A DNA stretch of 64,000 bases from Polyangiaceae bacterium. GTDB taxonomy: Bacteria > Myxococcota_A > Polyangia > Polyangiales > Polyangiaceae. This document shows, piece by piece, positions 56,479-64,000 of this stretch. The stretch is from assembly GCA_019637265.1 (NCBI GenBank), contig JAHBVY010000002.1, positions 682,001 to 746,000 of the forward strand, written 5' to 3'. Every line of letters begins with the position of its first letter. Positions within the stretch are counted from its first letter, which is position 1. The translations under genes and the position numbers were made by a program. The notes beneath the pieces were generated by a model. That model did not search any database, was not told the origin of the DNA, and was given only the letters and a program-made list of their open reading frames with translations.

Positions 56479-58923
56479 TCAGCTGACGAGCAGCTCTAAC
56501 AAGGGCGGTACGCTGACGAGCAGCTCTTGCGCTAGGTGCGGCTCCCCGATGAGCACCAGGGCGCCTCCGGGGCCTGCGTGCACCGCGCTGGGCGCGGGCT
56601 CACGGCTGATGATCTGCGTGGGTAACACGAACTCACCTGGGAGCAGCTCACCGCTGCCCTCCACCAAGAGCCGCCCAGCGCCCACGATCATCAGCCCAGG
56701 CACCGCGGCGCCGGCTTGCACCAGCGCCTCATCCGCGAGCAAGAGCCGCACCTGCATCCGCTCGGTGACCTGGTGGCGCAGCTCGGGATCGAGGCGCTCA
56801 CCCAGCAGCCCCATCGCCACCCCCGCGAGCGCCTGCAGCCTATCCGCCACCTGCTTCAGCTCGTCGGCCACCCAAGGGCAGTCCGCCGTGGCGCGCTCGA
56901 GGGCGCCACGCCGCCACACCGCGACCGTGGCACCCGCGTCACCGGCCACCACCCGCAGCGCCACGCCATCGGCGAGCGACCCACCGGTGAACACCACCTC
57001 CCCCACGCCCGCGCTGGCCGCAATCAGATCGTCGACGGCGGGCATCACGTGGACCACCCCGGCGGTGATCAGCGCGACCTCGAACTGACCCACCTCCTCC
57101 TCCGCCTCCAGCTCGATCAGCGAAGCCTCCTGCGCCAACTCGAGCTGCGCCTCCTCCGGGAGATCTTCCAGGCCGCGCACCTCCATCAGGTCGATGCCAC
57201 CGACGACGGGCGCGCTCGGCGCTTCCGGAGCCGTCTCCTGAGCAAGCGCCTCCTGAGCGGGCGCTTCCGGAGCCGCCCCCTGAACAGACGCCTCCTGAGC
57301 CTCCCGCGGCGCGGCCTCGTGAGCGGCTTCCTCCGGAGCCACTTCGGAGGAGGCTCCCAGCGACTTCACTGCGGAGGAAGCCTCGGCCGGTCGAGCCGGC
57401 GCGCTCACGGGTGGCTTCTCACTCGGCTCTTCCAAGGAGATCTCGAGCGGGGCCAGCGCAGCGGGCGGCGCCTCGATGAGCGCCACGTCGAGGGGCTCGA
57501 TCGGGCGCAGACCGTCAGGATCCGTGTCGAAGCGCGCGCCAGGATCCGGCTCGGCCAGCAGCTCGTCGATCGACGCGTCGCGCCCCGCCCACTTGAGCGC
57601 CGCATCGGCGGCGGCGGTCCCGCCGGTGAGCAGATCGTCAGCCAGCTCCACCGAGGTGTCCCGCACCTCGAGCTCATCGGCCACCGTGATCACGCTGGGG
57701 AGCAACACGGCAGGGAGGCTGTCCGACACCGGTGCTTCTTCCTCCTCGACCACCACCTCTCGCGGAGCGACCTCGGGCGCGTCGCTCGCGTCGAGGCTCG
57801 AGAGCGGCGCGAGCTCCTCCTCCGAGATCGGCGCGGGCGCCTCCGCCTCCGCCAAGCGGAGCTCACTCTCCGCCGCGAGCACCAGCGGCGGGGGAGCGCT
57901 GTTGCCCGTATCTGGCTCGCGCTCGGGGAACAGGCTCCCTGACGTCTCGTCCTCCGCCGGCAGGCGCTCCGGAGCCTGGCTCGGCGCCTTCGCGTCGCCT
58001 TGCCAAACCCCCAAACCCTCGTGAGCCGCTGGCGGCAGCTCGACAGCCGCCGTGACGAGGCGCTCAGGCTCTAGCTGGATACGATCCGCCGCGCCCCTCC
58101 CCAAGGATGAACCAGCGCCATCGACAGGGAGGCTGTCAACGACGCTCTCCGCGACCAGGCTGACAGGGAGGCTGTCAACGGCGCTCTCCGCAACCAGGCT
58201 GACAGGGAGGCTGTCAACGGCGCTCTCCGCGACCAGGCTCTCCGGTGCTGGCTGGGCGCGCTCCGCGGACGCGCTCTCCAGCGTCGTTGGCTCTTCCTCC
58301 GGGAACAGGGGCGCTCCGAGCGGCGCGCCTACGAGGCCCTCGGGCTCCAGGCTGTCCGGAGCGACGCTCTCGGGCGCGATGCTCTCAGGGGCCAAGCTCT
58401 CCGGGCTTTCGTCAGCATCACTGACCGATCGGCGCGGCGGGGGCGGCGGTGCCCGCAAGGGACGCGGGGGTGGCTTGGCTGGCGCGGGCGGCTTGGCCGG
58501 CGGGGGCTTCGCGGGCTTGGCGGCGACGCCATCCTGCTGTGACTGCAGGGTGACGGCGAGCTCCGGCGGCGGACGCCGCGGGGCGACGGCGGGCTCCTCC
58601 ACCACCACCTCGATGTCATCCACCTCACCTGGGTCCAGCTGGGACAGCCGCGGCGCGGAGGTCACCACATCGGGATCCGACTCCCGGCTCTCCTCCTCGG
58701 CCAGCCGCGCGCTGATCTGCTGCACCGCCTCGTCGATCTGCGTCGCGCGCTCCGCCGCGCCGATGCCCTTCGCGAACGCGCCGGCCCGCTCCAGCCACAC
58801 CACAGCGTCCGCGTAGGCGCCACGGCCCCACTGCACCTGCGCCGTCTGCAGCGCCCAGGCGACGTCATCGTCGTCGTCAGGGCGAGCCGTAGGCACCTCG
58901 AACGGCAGCGCGGCTCCTGTCAT
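56479..58923 (-). CDS. large acidic protein with two degenerate cNMP-binding-like domains
   Basis: 814 residues. The N-terminal 75 residues are helical and TPR-like (W-A-L-Q-T-A-Q-V-Q-W-G-R-G-A-Y-A-D-A-V-V-W). A very long Pro/Ala/Glu/Ser-rich linker (about 80-570) includes three 13-residue repeats S-L-V-A-E-S-A-V-D-S-L-P-V. The C-terminus has two cyclic-nucleotide-binding-type beta-rolls (about 575-690: L-P-E-E-A-Q-L-E-L-A...E-V-V-F-T-G-G; about 705-812: L-D-P-E-L-R-H-Q-V...P-G-E-F-V-L-P) that lack the usual P-G-E...R-x-A-x cassette. Inference: a cytoplasmic adaptor rather than a nucleotide sensor. It lies 54 bp downstream of ftsK, likely co-transcribed. Confidence 0.65.
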   Translation of the reverse strand: MTGAALPFEVPTARPDDDDDVAWALQTAQVQWGRGAYADAVVWLERAGAFAKGIGAAERATQIDEAVQQISARLAEEESRESDPDVVTSAPRLSQLDPGEVDDIEVVVEEPAVAPRRPPPELAVTLQSQQDGVAAKPAKPPPAKPPAPAKPPPRPLRAPPPPPRRSVSDADESPESLAPESIAPESVAPDSLEPEGLVGAPLGAPLFPEEEPTTLESASAERAQPAPESLVAESAVDSLPVSLVAESAVDSLPVSLVAESVVDSLPVDGAGSSLGRGAADRIQLEPERLVTAAVELPPAAHEGLGVWQGDAKAPSQAPERLPAEDETSGSLFPEREPDTGNSAPPPLVLAAESELRLAEAEAPAPISEEELAPLSSLDASDAPEVAPREVVVEEEEAPVSDSLPAVLLPSVITVADELEVRDTSVELADDLLTGGTAAADAALKWAGRDASIDELLAEPDPGARFDTDPDGLRPIEPLDVALIEAPPAALAPLEISLEEPSEKPPVSAPARPAEASSAVKSLGASSEVAPEEAAHEAAPREAQEASVQGAAPEAPAQEALAQETAPEAPSAPVVGGIDLMEVRGLEDLPEEAQLELAQEASLIELEAEEEVGQFEVALITAGVVHVMPAVDDLIAASAGVGEVVFTGGSLADGVALRVVAGDAGATVAVWRRGALERATADCPWVADELKQVADRLQALAGVAMGLLGERLDPELRHQVTERMQVRLLLADEALVQAGAAVPGLMIVGAGRLLVEGSGELLPGEFVLPTQIISREPAPSAVHAGPGGALVLIGEPHLAQELLVSVPPLLELLVS
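58001..58018 (-). repeat. dispersed G-rich motif, copy 15 (in coding sequence)
   Basis: TGCCAAACCCCCAAACCC; on the coding strand it reads G-L-G-V-W-Q in the linker of the cNMP-binding-like protein. Confidence 0.75.
58123..58239 (-). repeat. 39-bp coding tandem repeat (3 units)
   Basis: Units at 58123, 58162 and 58201, 39 bp each, nearly identical. Each contains GACAG-GGAGG-CTGTC, a 5-bp-arm inverted repeat, and encodes S-L-V-A-E-S-x-V-D-S-L-P-V. Confidence 0.92.
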
Positions 58924-58977
58924 CGCCCCTTACCCATTCGCGCGCATCATACGTGCTTCCACCGCGCCCCGGGACAG

Positions 58978-61890
58978 CTAATGCGCCGAGATCAAGATCT
59001 CGCGGTCCTTTGAGCCGTTCGGCGGGCCGACAATGCCCTGCTTTTCCATCTGCTCCACGATCTTCGCGGCGCGATTGTAGCCGATCGTCATCTTCCGCTG
59101 GAGCCACGAGGTGGAGCAGCGCTGGGTCTCCGCCACGATGCGGACGGCCTCGTCATACTTCGAGTCGAGGGGCTCCCCCGCGCCGCCATCCTCGCTCTCC
59201 TCCTCGGCGCACTTCAAGATCTCGTCCTGGTACGCGGGCTCACCTTGGGCGCGGCAGTGGCTCGCGATGGCGTCCACCTCCTCCTCGCTGATGAACGGAC
59301 ACTGGACCCGGCGCGTGTCGTTGGCGCCGTTCATCTTCACCAGCATGTCGCCCCTGCCGAGCAGCACCTCGGCGCCCATCTCATCCAAGATCGTCCGGCT
59401 GTCTACCTTCTGCGCCACGCGGAACGCGATGCGCGTGGGGAAGTTCGCCTTGATCATCCCGGTGATGACGTCCACGCTCGGGCGCTGCGTCGCCAGCACC
59501 ACGTGCATGCCCGCCGCGCGCGCCTTCTGCGCCAACCGCGCCACCGCCGCCTCCACGTCCTTACCCTGCTGCATCATCAGGTCGGCGAACTCATCGATCA
59601 CGATCACGATGAAGGGCAGCCGATCGGGCAGCGGCGCGCCATCACCACCCTCCTTCGCCGCCGCGATCTCCACCTCATCGCCCTCGGGCGTGACGGCGGT
59701 CACCTTCTCCGCCTGGGGCGGCGCGATCTCCCCGCTCTGCACCCTGTCCACGTAGCGGTTGTAGGTGGAGATGTTCTTGGTGCCCGCGCTCGCGAACAGC
59801 TGGTAGCGACGCTCCATCTCGTCCACCGCCCACTTGAGCGCGGTGGCCGCCTGCTTCATGTCCGTCACCACCGGGAGCAGCAGGTGAGGGATGCGATCGA
59901 ACGGCGCCAGCTCGACCACCTTCGGGTCGATCATCAGCATCCGCAGCTCGCTCGGCGAGCGATGGTAAAGCAAGCTGCTCAACATCACGTTGAGCCCCAC
60001 GCTCTTACCGGCGCCGGTCGCGCCCGCCACGATCACGTGCGGCATGCTCGCGAGGTCGGCGTAGTAAGGAGTACCGACGATATCGCGACCCAGCACCACG
60101 GGCAGCGGCGCCTTCTCCGCGAGCTTCGCGAAGCGCTTGTCCTCGATCAGCTCACGCAGGTTGACCGGGACGCGCTCGTCGTTCGGCAGCTCGAAACCGA
60201 TGCGGCTCTTGCCCGGGATGGGCGCGATGATGCGCACCTTGCGCGACAGCCCCAGCGCCAGGTCGTCGCTCAGCCCCGCCACCTTGCTCACCTTGGTGCC
60301 CGCCTGCGGCGCCAGCTCGTAAGTGGTCACCGTCGGCCCCGGGTGGATCTCCTCCACCTTACCGGTGACGCCGTAGTCCGCCAGCGTGCGCTCCAGGCAC
60401 TCCGCCAGCTTGATCACGCGATCTTTATCGACGTCCTTCACCTCGTCCGTCGGGGGCGCGAGCAGCTCGGTGCTGGGCAGCTCGTAGGCCCCGGCGCGCC
60501 GCTTGGCGATCCGACGCTCCCGCACCACCTGCTGAGCGGGCTTGGTGTCGACGATGGTGGGCTCGGCCGATGCTTTGGCAGCACCAGACGCCGCCGGGCT
60601 GGCCTCGGCCAAATCGAGCTCGTCTGACGAATCCTCAGCTGAAGCACGCTTGGCTGACGAGCTCTTGGAGCCCTTGGACGCGCCCGAGGTGCCCTTGGCG
60701 CTGCTGCCCGTTTCGGGGTTGGGGGTTGGTGTCAGCCGGGGCGCCGCTTCGGCGTCGCTCAAGTCGCTCACCGACGCTGCTTGGCTCGGCGGGTGCTCTT
60801 CCGCGCGCTCACGAGCCTCCGAGCGCCCCGCTCCACGCGCCGCCCGACGACCTCGCGACGTCTCATCCGTGTCACTGACGAAGTCCCCCGCGTCCGCTTG
60901 CAGCAGCACCGCCTCGGCGAGCGTCGGCGTGGGGCTCGGCGCGCTGCTCACGAGCGCACCCTCCCGAGAAGCGCCGTCCGGCGCCGCGCGCTCGGACGCG
61001 GGCGCCGCCAACAAGGGCTCGTCCAACAGCGCGAGCTCGGCGCGCGAGCGCATGTTGCTCCTGAGCTGCTCGCTCAGCGCCAGGGGCGGTGCGCCGGTGT
61101 CGTCGAGCGGCGCCCAGTCCGCGTCGTCCTCCGCCAGGTGCGCGAGGATCGCCTCGTCGCTCGGCTTGGTCGTCACCTGCGGCGCGCGCTCTGCCTGCGC
61201 CGCGCGGCGCTCGCGGTACACCACCCGCGCCTCACGCCAGGAGTCCCCCAGCCGCGCGCCGACCAGCTTGGCTTTTTCCCCAAGGAAACGCAGCAGGGCG
61301 AGCGCCTTGTAGCAGAGCTGGATGAACGAGAAGCTGCTGCGCCCGATCAGGATGAGCCCCACCACGGTGAGCCCCACCAAGAGCGAGCCCACGGTGGAGA
61401 ACATGGCGCGCATCAGCTCCCCGAACAAAAGCCCCACGTTGCCCCCCGAAGGGGAGCGCCCGAAGGCGAGCAGCTCCGGCGCCATGACCTGCACCAACGC
61501 CGACAGCACGATGGCCACCACCAGGTCGCCCGCGAGGCGGAGCGCCGTCGCCTGATTCGCGCGCTTGGTGAAGAGCGGCGCGCTGAGGAGCGCGAGCTCC
61601 ACCGGGACCAACCAGGCCACGAGCCCGAAGGCACGCACCAAGACGCCCGCCACGGCCGCGCCCACCGGCCCCACCCAGTCGGGCCCGGTCATCGAGGGGT
61701 CGCTGGGGTCCACCCGCAAGCTCGCCAACGCGAGGCACAGGAACACGGCGAGCGCGAACAGCATCAGCGCGCCCGCCTCACGCCCCTTCCGGAGCCCGCT
61801 CACGCTGGGGGCCGGCTCGGAGCTGGGCTCGCCGGAGCTGGGCTCGGGGCCTGCTACTGCACGCTTCGGGGAGAACAAGCGACCACTCAT
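58978..61890 (-). CDS. ftsK: FtsK/SpoIIIE DNA translocase
   Basis: 970 residues. Four to five N-terminal membrane helices (about 40-220), a low-complexity linker (about 225-465), then the motor: Walker A A-G-A-T-G-A-G-K-S-V-G (about 630), Walker B F-I-V-I-V-I-D-E-F-A-D-L-M-M (about 770), Q-R-P-S-V-D-V-I-T-G. The C-terminal gamma winged helix (about 905-965: T-S-W-L-Q-R-K-M-T-I-G-Y-N-R-A-A) reads polar DNA sites and docks on XerD. Function: chromosome segregation and dimer resolution at the septum. The linker carries a G-rich motif copy in the template orientation. The downstream acidic protein gene is 54 bp away. Confidence 0.96.
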   Translation of the reverse strand: MSGRLFSPKRAVAGPEPSSGEPSSEPAPSVSGLRKGREAGALMLFALAVFLCLALASLRVDPSDPSMTGPDWVGPVGAAVAGVLVRAFGLVAWLVPVELALLSAPLFTKRANQATALRLAGDLVVAIVLSALVQVMAPELLAFGRSPSGGNVGLLFGELMRAMFSTVGSLLVGLTVVGLILIGRSSFSFIQLCYKALALLRFLGEKAKLVGARLGDSWREARVVYRERRAAQAERAPQVTTKPSDEAILAHLAEDDADWAPLDDTGAPPLALSEQLRSNMRSRAELALLDEPLLAAPASERAAPDGASREGALVSSAPSPTPTLAEAVLLQADAGDFVSDTDETSRGRRAARGAGRSEARERAEEHPPSQAASVSDLSDAEAAPRLTPTPNPETGSSAKGTSGASKGSKSSSAKRASAEDSSDELDLAEASPAASGAAKASAEPTIVDTKPAQQVVRERRIAKRRAGAYELPSTELLAPPTDEVKDVDKDRVIKLAECLERTLADYGVTGKVEEIHPGPTVTTYELAPQAGTKVSKVAGLSDDLALGLSRKVRIIAPIPGKSRIGFELPNDERVPVNLRELIEDKRFAKLAEKAPLPVVLGRDIVGTPYYADLASMPHVIVAGATGAGKSVGLNVMLSSLLYHRSPSELRMLMIDPKVVELAPFDRIPHLLLPVVTDMKQAATALKWAVDEMERRYQLFASAGTKNISTYNRYVDRVQSGEIAPPQAEKVTAVTPEGDEVEIAAAKEGGDGAPLPDRLPFIVIVIDEFADLMMQQGKDVEAAVARLAQKARAAGMHVVLATQRPSVDVITGMIKANFPTRIAFRVAQKVDSRTILDEMGAEVLLGRGDMLVKMNGANDTRRVQCPFISEEEVDAIASHCRAQGEPAYQDEILKCAEEESEDGGAGEPLDSKYDEAVRIVAETQRCSTSWLQRKMTIGYNRAAKIVEQMEKQGIVGPPNGSKDREILISAH
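60711..60730 (+). repeat. dispersed G-rich motif, copy 16 (in coding sequence)
   Basis: TTTCGGGGTTGGGGGTTGGT in the ftsK linker. It encodes T-P-N-P-E on the minus strand; the only coding copy with its G-rich strand on the template. Confidence 0.65.
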
Positions 61891-62326
61891 GCGACCTACA
61901 CCTACATTAGATCACATTTACACACATTGAAAGTCCCTGCACGCGCTGCCCGTGAGCCCACCCGTGCCTCAGAGCCAGCAGGAGGCGCGGGGCGCCTGGC
62001 GCTGGACCGCCCCCGATCAGAGCACGAGGGATGGTGAACGGACGAACAACTGGGGACCACGAGCAGCGCGTCACGACCCTGAAGGCGGTTCCCCATGACC
62101 GCCCGCAGGAGCCGCGGCCTCACGGCCGTGTGCTGCAACTTGAGCCGCTGGCTTGAGTCACTGCCTGCGAGGGCGCTAGGCTTCCCTCCCCGCCGCCAGG
62201 GCGGGACGCGCGAGCGCCCTCAAGGAAGCCGCTCGGGCGTGCTCACCGTCGGCGAAGGCCGCTTGGGGCTCGGGCGACCCTGCACTCGCTCCTACGGAAT
62301 CAGGACACCTTCCTCGTGGGGATTCA
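61891..62326. other. divergent region between ftsK and the HEAT-like lipoprotein
   Basis: 436 bp. Apart from the AT-rich island near ftsK I see no repeat copy, hairpin of note or credible gene. A plus-strand frame across 62095-62589 is a shadow of the next gene. Confidence 0.55.
61904..61931 (-). promoter_or_regulatory. possible ftsK promoter
   Basis: On minus: TTCAAT (61931-61926), 16-nt spacer, TAATGT (61909-61904), 13 bp before the ATG at 61890, in a short AT-rich island. Boxes are imperfect and very close to the start, so the call is tentative. Confidence 0.35.
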
Positions 62327-64000
62327 ATGAACTGGCGCCAACACATGCGGCACGCGGCCGCGAAGACCACGCTCGCAGCCGTGTTCTGCTCCACCCTCGC
62401 CCTCCAGGCTGGGTGCAGCACCACCACGGAAGACATCCACCGTTGGGGGTACACCAAGCAGGGGCCGACCAAGCTCGTGGCGGTCCTCACCCACGACAAG
62501 TATTCGACGGAGCTGCGCACCGAAGCGGCGATGACGCTGATCGGGATGAAGCCGCGCGGCGGCCGCCCGGTGGGCATCACCTGCAGTGAGGCGGATTGCC
62601 GAGGGGCGATCGAGGCGCTCGCCAGCCTCAACGCCGAACAGCGCGCGCCCATCATGCAGCAGCTCATCCCGCGGCTGATCGCGGAGATGGCGAAACCGCC
62701 ATCGCAGGTCGCGCCGGACCAGCCGGCGCTCGACACCACCTACCCGTTCAAAGACGGCGCCTACGCGCTGCTCACCTACGCCGATCAAGATTTGATCGGC
62801 GACGAGAAGCTCAAGCAAGACGTGCGCGCCGCGCTCACCGCCTGGGTGATGGCCGACTTCGCCAGTCGCTTCGACAACACCACCCAACTCTCGAGCATGC
62901 AACAGGTGCTGCGCACCCTCGGCGCGCCCGGTGTCCGCGGCTTGCCGTCGCTGCTCGTGCCGGGCGGTCGACGGATCAAGGAGACGGCCGAGCTGATCGC
63001 CGAGCTCGGCGACGCGGAGACCAAGCTGGCCGCCAGCCGCGCCCTGGTGAAGATCGCCGAGGACGTCGAGAGCGAGAGCTGGCGCGCTCAGAAGCGGCCG
63101 CAGGTGGAGGCGATCAACAAGTCTCAGGGGCTCACCGGGCTGACCGAGGCGCAGGTCGCCGGGCAGGTCGCGGTCTTCCAAGAGGAGGAGCTGATCCGCA
63201 CCATCCAGTCGATGAAGCAGGTGGGGCAGAAGCCCATCGTCGACTACCTGCTCGCCTACGCGGCGCGCGAAGATCCGAACGGTGAGCTGACCACTCGGCG
63301 CGCCCACGCGCTCGCCTCGCTCCAGGGCAACCTCGACAAGAGCGACCCGGCGCAAATCGAGGTGGTGTTGAAGCTGGCCGAGGCGCCCACCACGCCGGAC
63401 GCCATCCGCACGGTCGCCATCCAGCGCATCTCGGAGATGCCGCGCAAGCTGGTCATCGATCGCTTGTACGCGATGTTCAAGCACGACAACTGGAAGGTGC
63501 GGTGGCTCGCCGCGGACCTCGTGCTGCGGATGAGTGATCAGAGCCAGCTGGACGAGTTCATGACCCAGCTGAGCCGGTCCGACCGCGGGATGTCGTTGTC
63601 CGAGCCCGTCGTCTACGGCCTCAGGATCGGCGAGCTGAAGGGCAGCGAGAAGCCGGAGGTCCTCGCGGACAAGTACAGCGCCTCGAGCTACGCGGCCTCG
63701 GTGCGGCTCTCCGCGCTCAGCTACTACTCGAAGTACGGCACCAAGGAGCAGCTCGCCCGCGTGGCGCCCTATGAGAGCGACGGCGCGCGGGTGCCGCGGT
63801 GCACCGCGGACGACTGCGAGTGGGTGTGTGAGGTGAAGGTCGGAGACCAAGCCGAGGCCAAGGAGATCGCCACGGTCGGGGACTTCGTGCGCCACTGCGT
63901 GAAGCCGGCGATGGAAGCGCGCACGGAGGCCGACAAGGCCAAGGAAGCGGCCGAGAAGAAGGCCCAAGAAGCGAAGGACGCGCCTCCGGGTGGGTCGGGC
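62327..64000 (+). CDS. HEAT-like repeat lipoprotein, 3-prime end outside window
   Basis: At least 558 codons open to the last base of the window, no stop. Signal peptide (M-R-H-A-A-A-K-T-T-L-A-A-V-F-C-S-T-L-A-L) with lipobox L-Q-A-G-C near residue 30. The mature part is helical with HEAT-like pairs: T-E-A-A-M-T-L-I-G, G-D-A-E-T-K-L-A-A-S-R-A-L-V-K-I-A, T-T-R-R-A-H-A-L-A-S-L-Q and H-D-N-W-K-V-R-W-L-A-A-D-L-V. A four-Cys segment (R-C-T-A-D-D-C-E-W-V-C-E ... H-C-V) lies near 490-525, then a Lys/Glu/Ala coiled coil begins. Function unknown; HEAT solenoids usually bind proteins. Divergent from ftsK. Confidence 0.8.
   Translation, partial: MNWRQHMRHAAAKTTLAAVFCSTLALQAGCSTTTEDIHRWGYTKQGPTKLVAVLTHDKYSTELRTEAAMTLIGMKPRGGRPVGITCSEADCRGAIEALASLNAEQRAPIMQQLIPRLIAEMAKPPSQVAPDQPALDTTYPFKDGAYALLTYADQDLIGDEKLKQDVRAALTAWVMADFASRFDNTTQLSSMQQVLRTLGAPGVRGLPSLLVPGGRRIKETAELIAELGDAETKLAASRALVKIAEDVESESWRAQKRPQVEAINKSQGLTGLTEAQVAGQVAVFQEEELIRTIQSMKQVGQKPIVDYLLAYAAREDPNGELTTRRAHALASLQGNLDKSDPAQIEVVLKLAEAPTTPDAIRTVAIQRISEMPRKLVIDRLYAMFKHDNWKVRWLAADLVLRMSDQSQLDEFMTQLSRSDRGMSLSEPVVYGLRIGELKGSEKPEVLADKYSASSYAASVRLSALSYYSKYGTKEQLARVAPYESDGARVPRCTADDCEWVCEVKVGDQAEAKEIATVGDFVRHCVKPAMEARTEADKAKEAAEKKAQEAKDAPPGGSG

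Noticed and set aside
59245-60627. 460-codon plus-strand frame
   Set aside because: It is antisense to ftsK, His/Arg/Leu-rich, typical of shadows in GC-rich genes.
2900-60730. G-rich motif as a polar segregation or Chi-type signal
   Set aside because: Such signals are strand-biased along a replichore; here 7 copies are on one strand and 9 on the other within 64 kb.
62324-63967. 547-codon minus-strand frame at the window end
   Set aside because: It is the antisense shadow of the HEAT-like lipoprotein, which has a signal peptide, lipobox and plausible helices on the plus strand.

Overview
The window reads as chromosomal DNA of a GC-rich, Gram-negative, predatory-type deltaproteobacterial lineage, most likely a myxobacterium (Myxococcota, Polyangia-like). 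The evidence is the high GC with strong third-position bias, lpxC and a TonB receptor (outer membrane), five Hanks-type kinase or pseudokinase genes, FHA, PilZ and PEGA proteins, Gly/Thr-rich lipoproteins with delta-60 repeats, a MYXO-CTERM-like protein next to an MXAN_2562-like barrel, and a recA promoter whose spacer resembles the Myxococcus LexA box. No tRNA, rRNA, CRISPR array, prophage or insertion-sequence transposase was seen. 43 genes or gene fragments are described.

Layout. 1-2.8 kb: tail of an SDR and a TMTC-like GT-C/TPR membrane protein. 2.9-8.1 kb (minus): cresol-dehydrogenase-like flavoprotein, a PEGA pseudokinase, a PilZ protein. 8.4-12.4 kb: double-FHA tail-anchored protein, lipoprotein, DEDDh exonuclease, DsbA-like lipoprotein. 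12.6-15.7 kb: ParA/J-like/HTH fusion overlapping a GT-C glycosyltransferase. 16.0-23.0 kb: delta-60 lipoprotein, then a tight imelysin-HTTM-TonB receptor operon. 23-31 kb: tail-anchored protein, then sensor kinase, LysM protein, kinase, DUF58 and BatA-like protein with overlapping or nearly touching ends. 31-39 kb: lipoprotein, SurA-like foldase, giant pseudokinase-thioredoxin fusion, MXAN-type pair. 39-47 kb: SprT/M48-like protease, recA, kinase, lipoprotein, cytosolic trypsin two-gene module. 47-54 kb: tandem Cys-rich/DUF1566 lipoproteins, lipoprotein, Uma2, TPR protein. 54-64 kb: rseP, lpxC, a degenerate cNMP-binding-domain protein, ftsK and a HEAT-like lipoprotein cut by the window end.

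The housekeeping core is recA (DNA repair), ftsK (chromosome translocation), lpxC (lipid A), rseP (membrane proteolysis) and the SurA-like foldase. Around it are signalling kinases and envelope lipoproteins. Several genes look like families in decay or diversification: two pseudokinases, an imelysin without its metal motif, a J-like domain without HPD, a duplicated lipoprotein with a frame problem at its 5-prime end, and two 3-prime gene-end fossils.

The most striking unexplained layer is a set of dispersed short sequences. (1) At least 16 copies of a G-rich motif near GGTTTTGGGGGTTGGCA lie on both strands, between and inside genes, twice as close inverted pairs. (2) About ten GTAGGGGC-type palindromes have invaded coding DNA: a 3.75-copy array sits inside a kinase catalytic domain, one lies in a linker, and two appear to supply a gene's stop codon. 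(3) Low-complexity linkers are built of 27- or 39-bp tandem units, some carrying short CAGT/ACTG palindromes.
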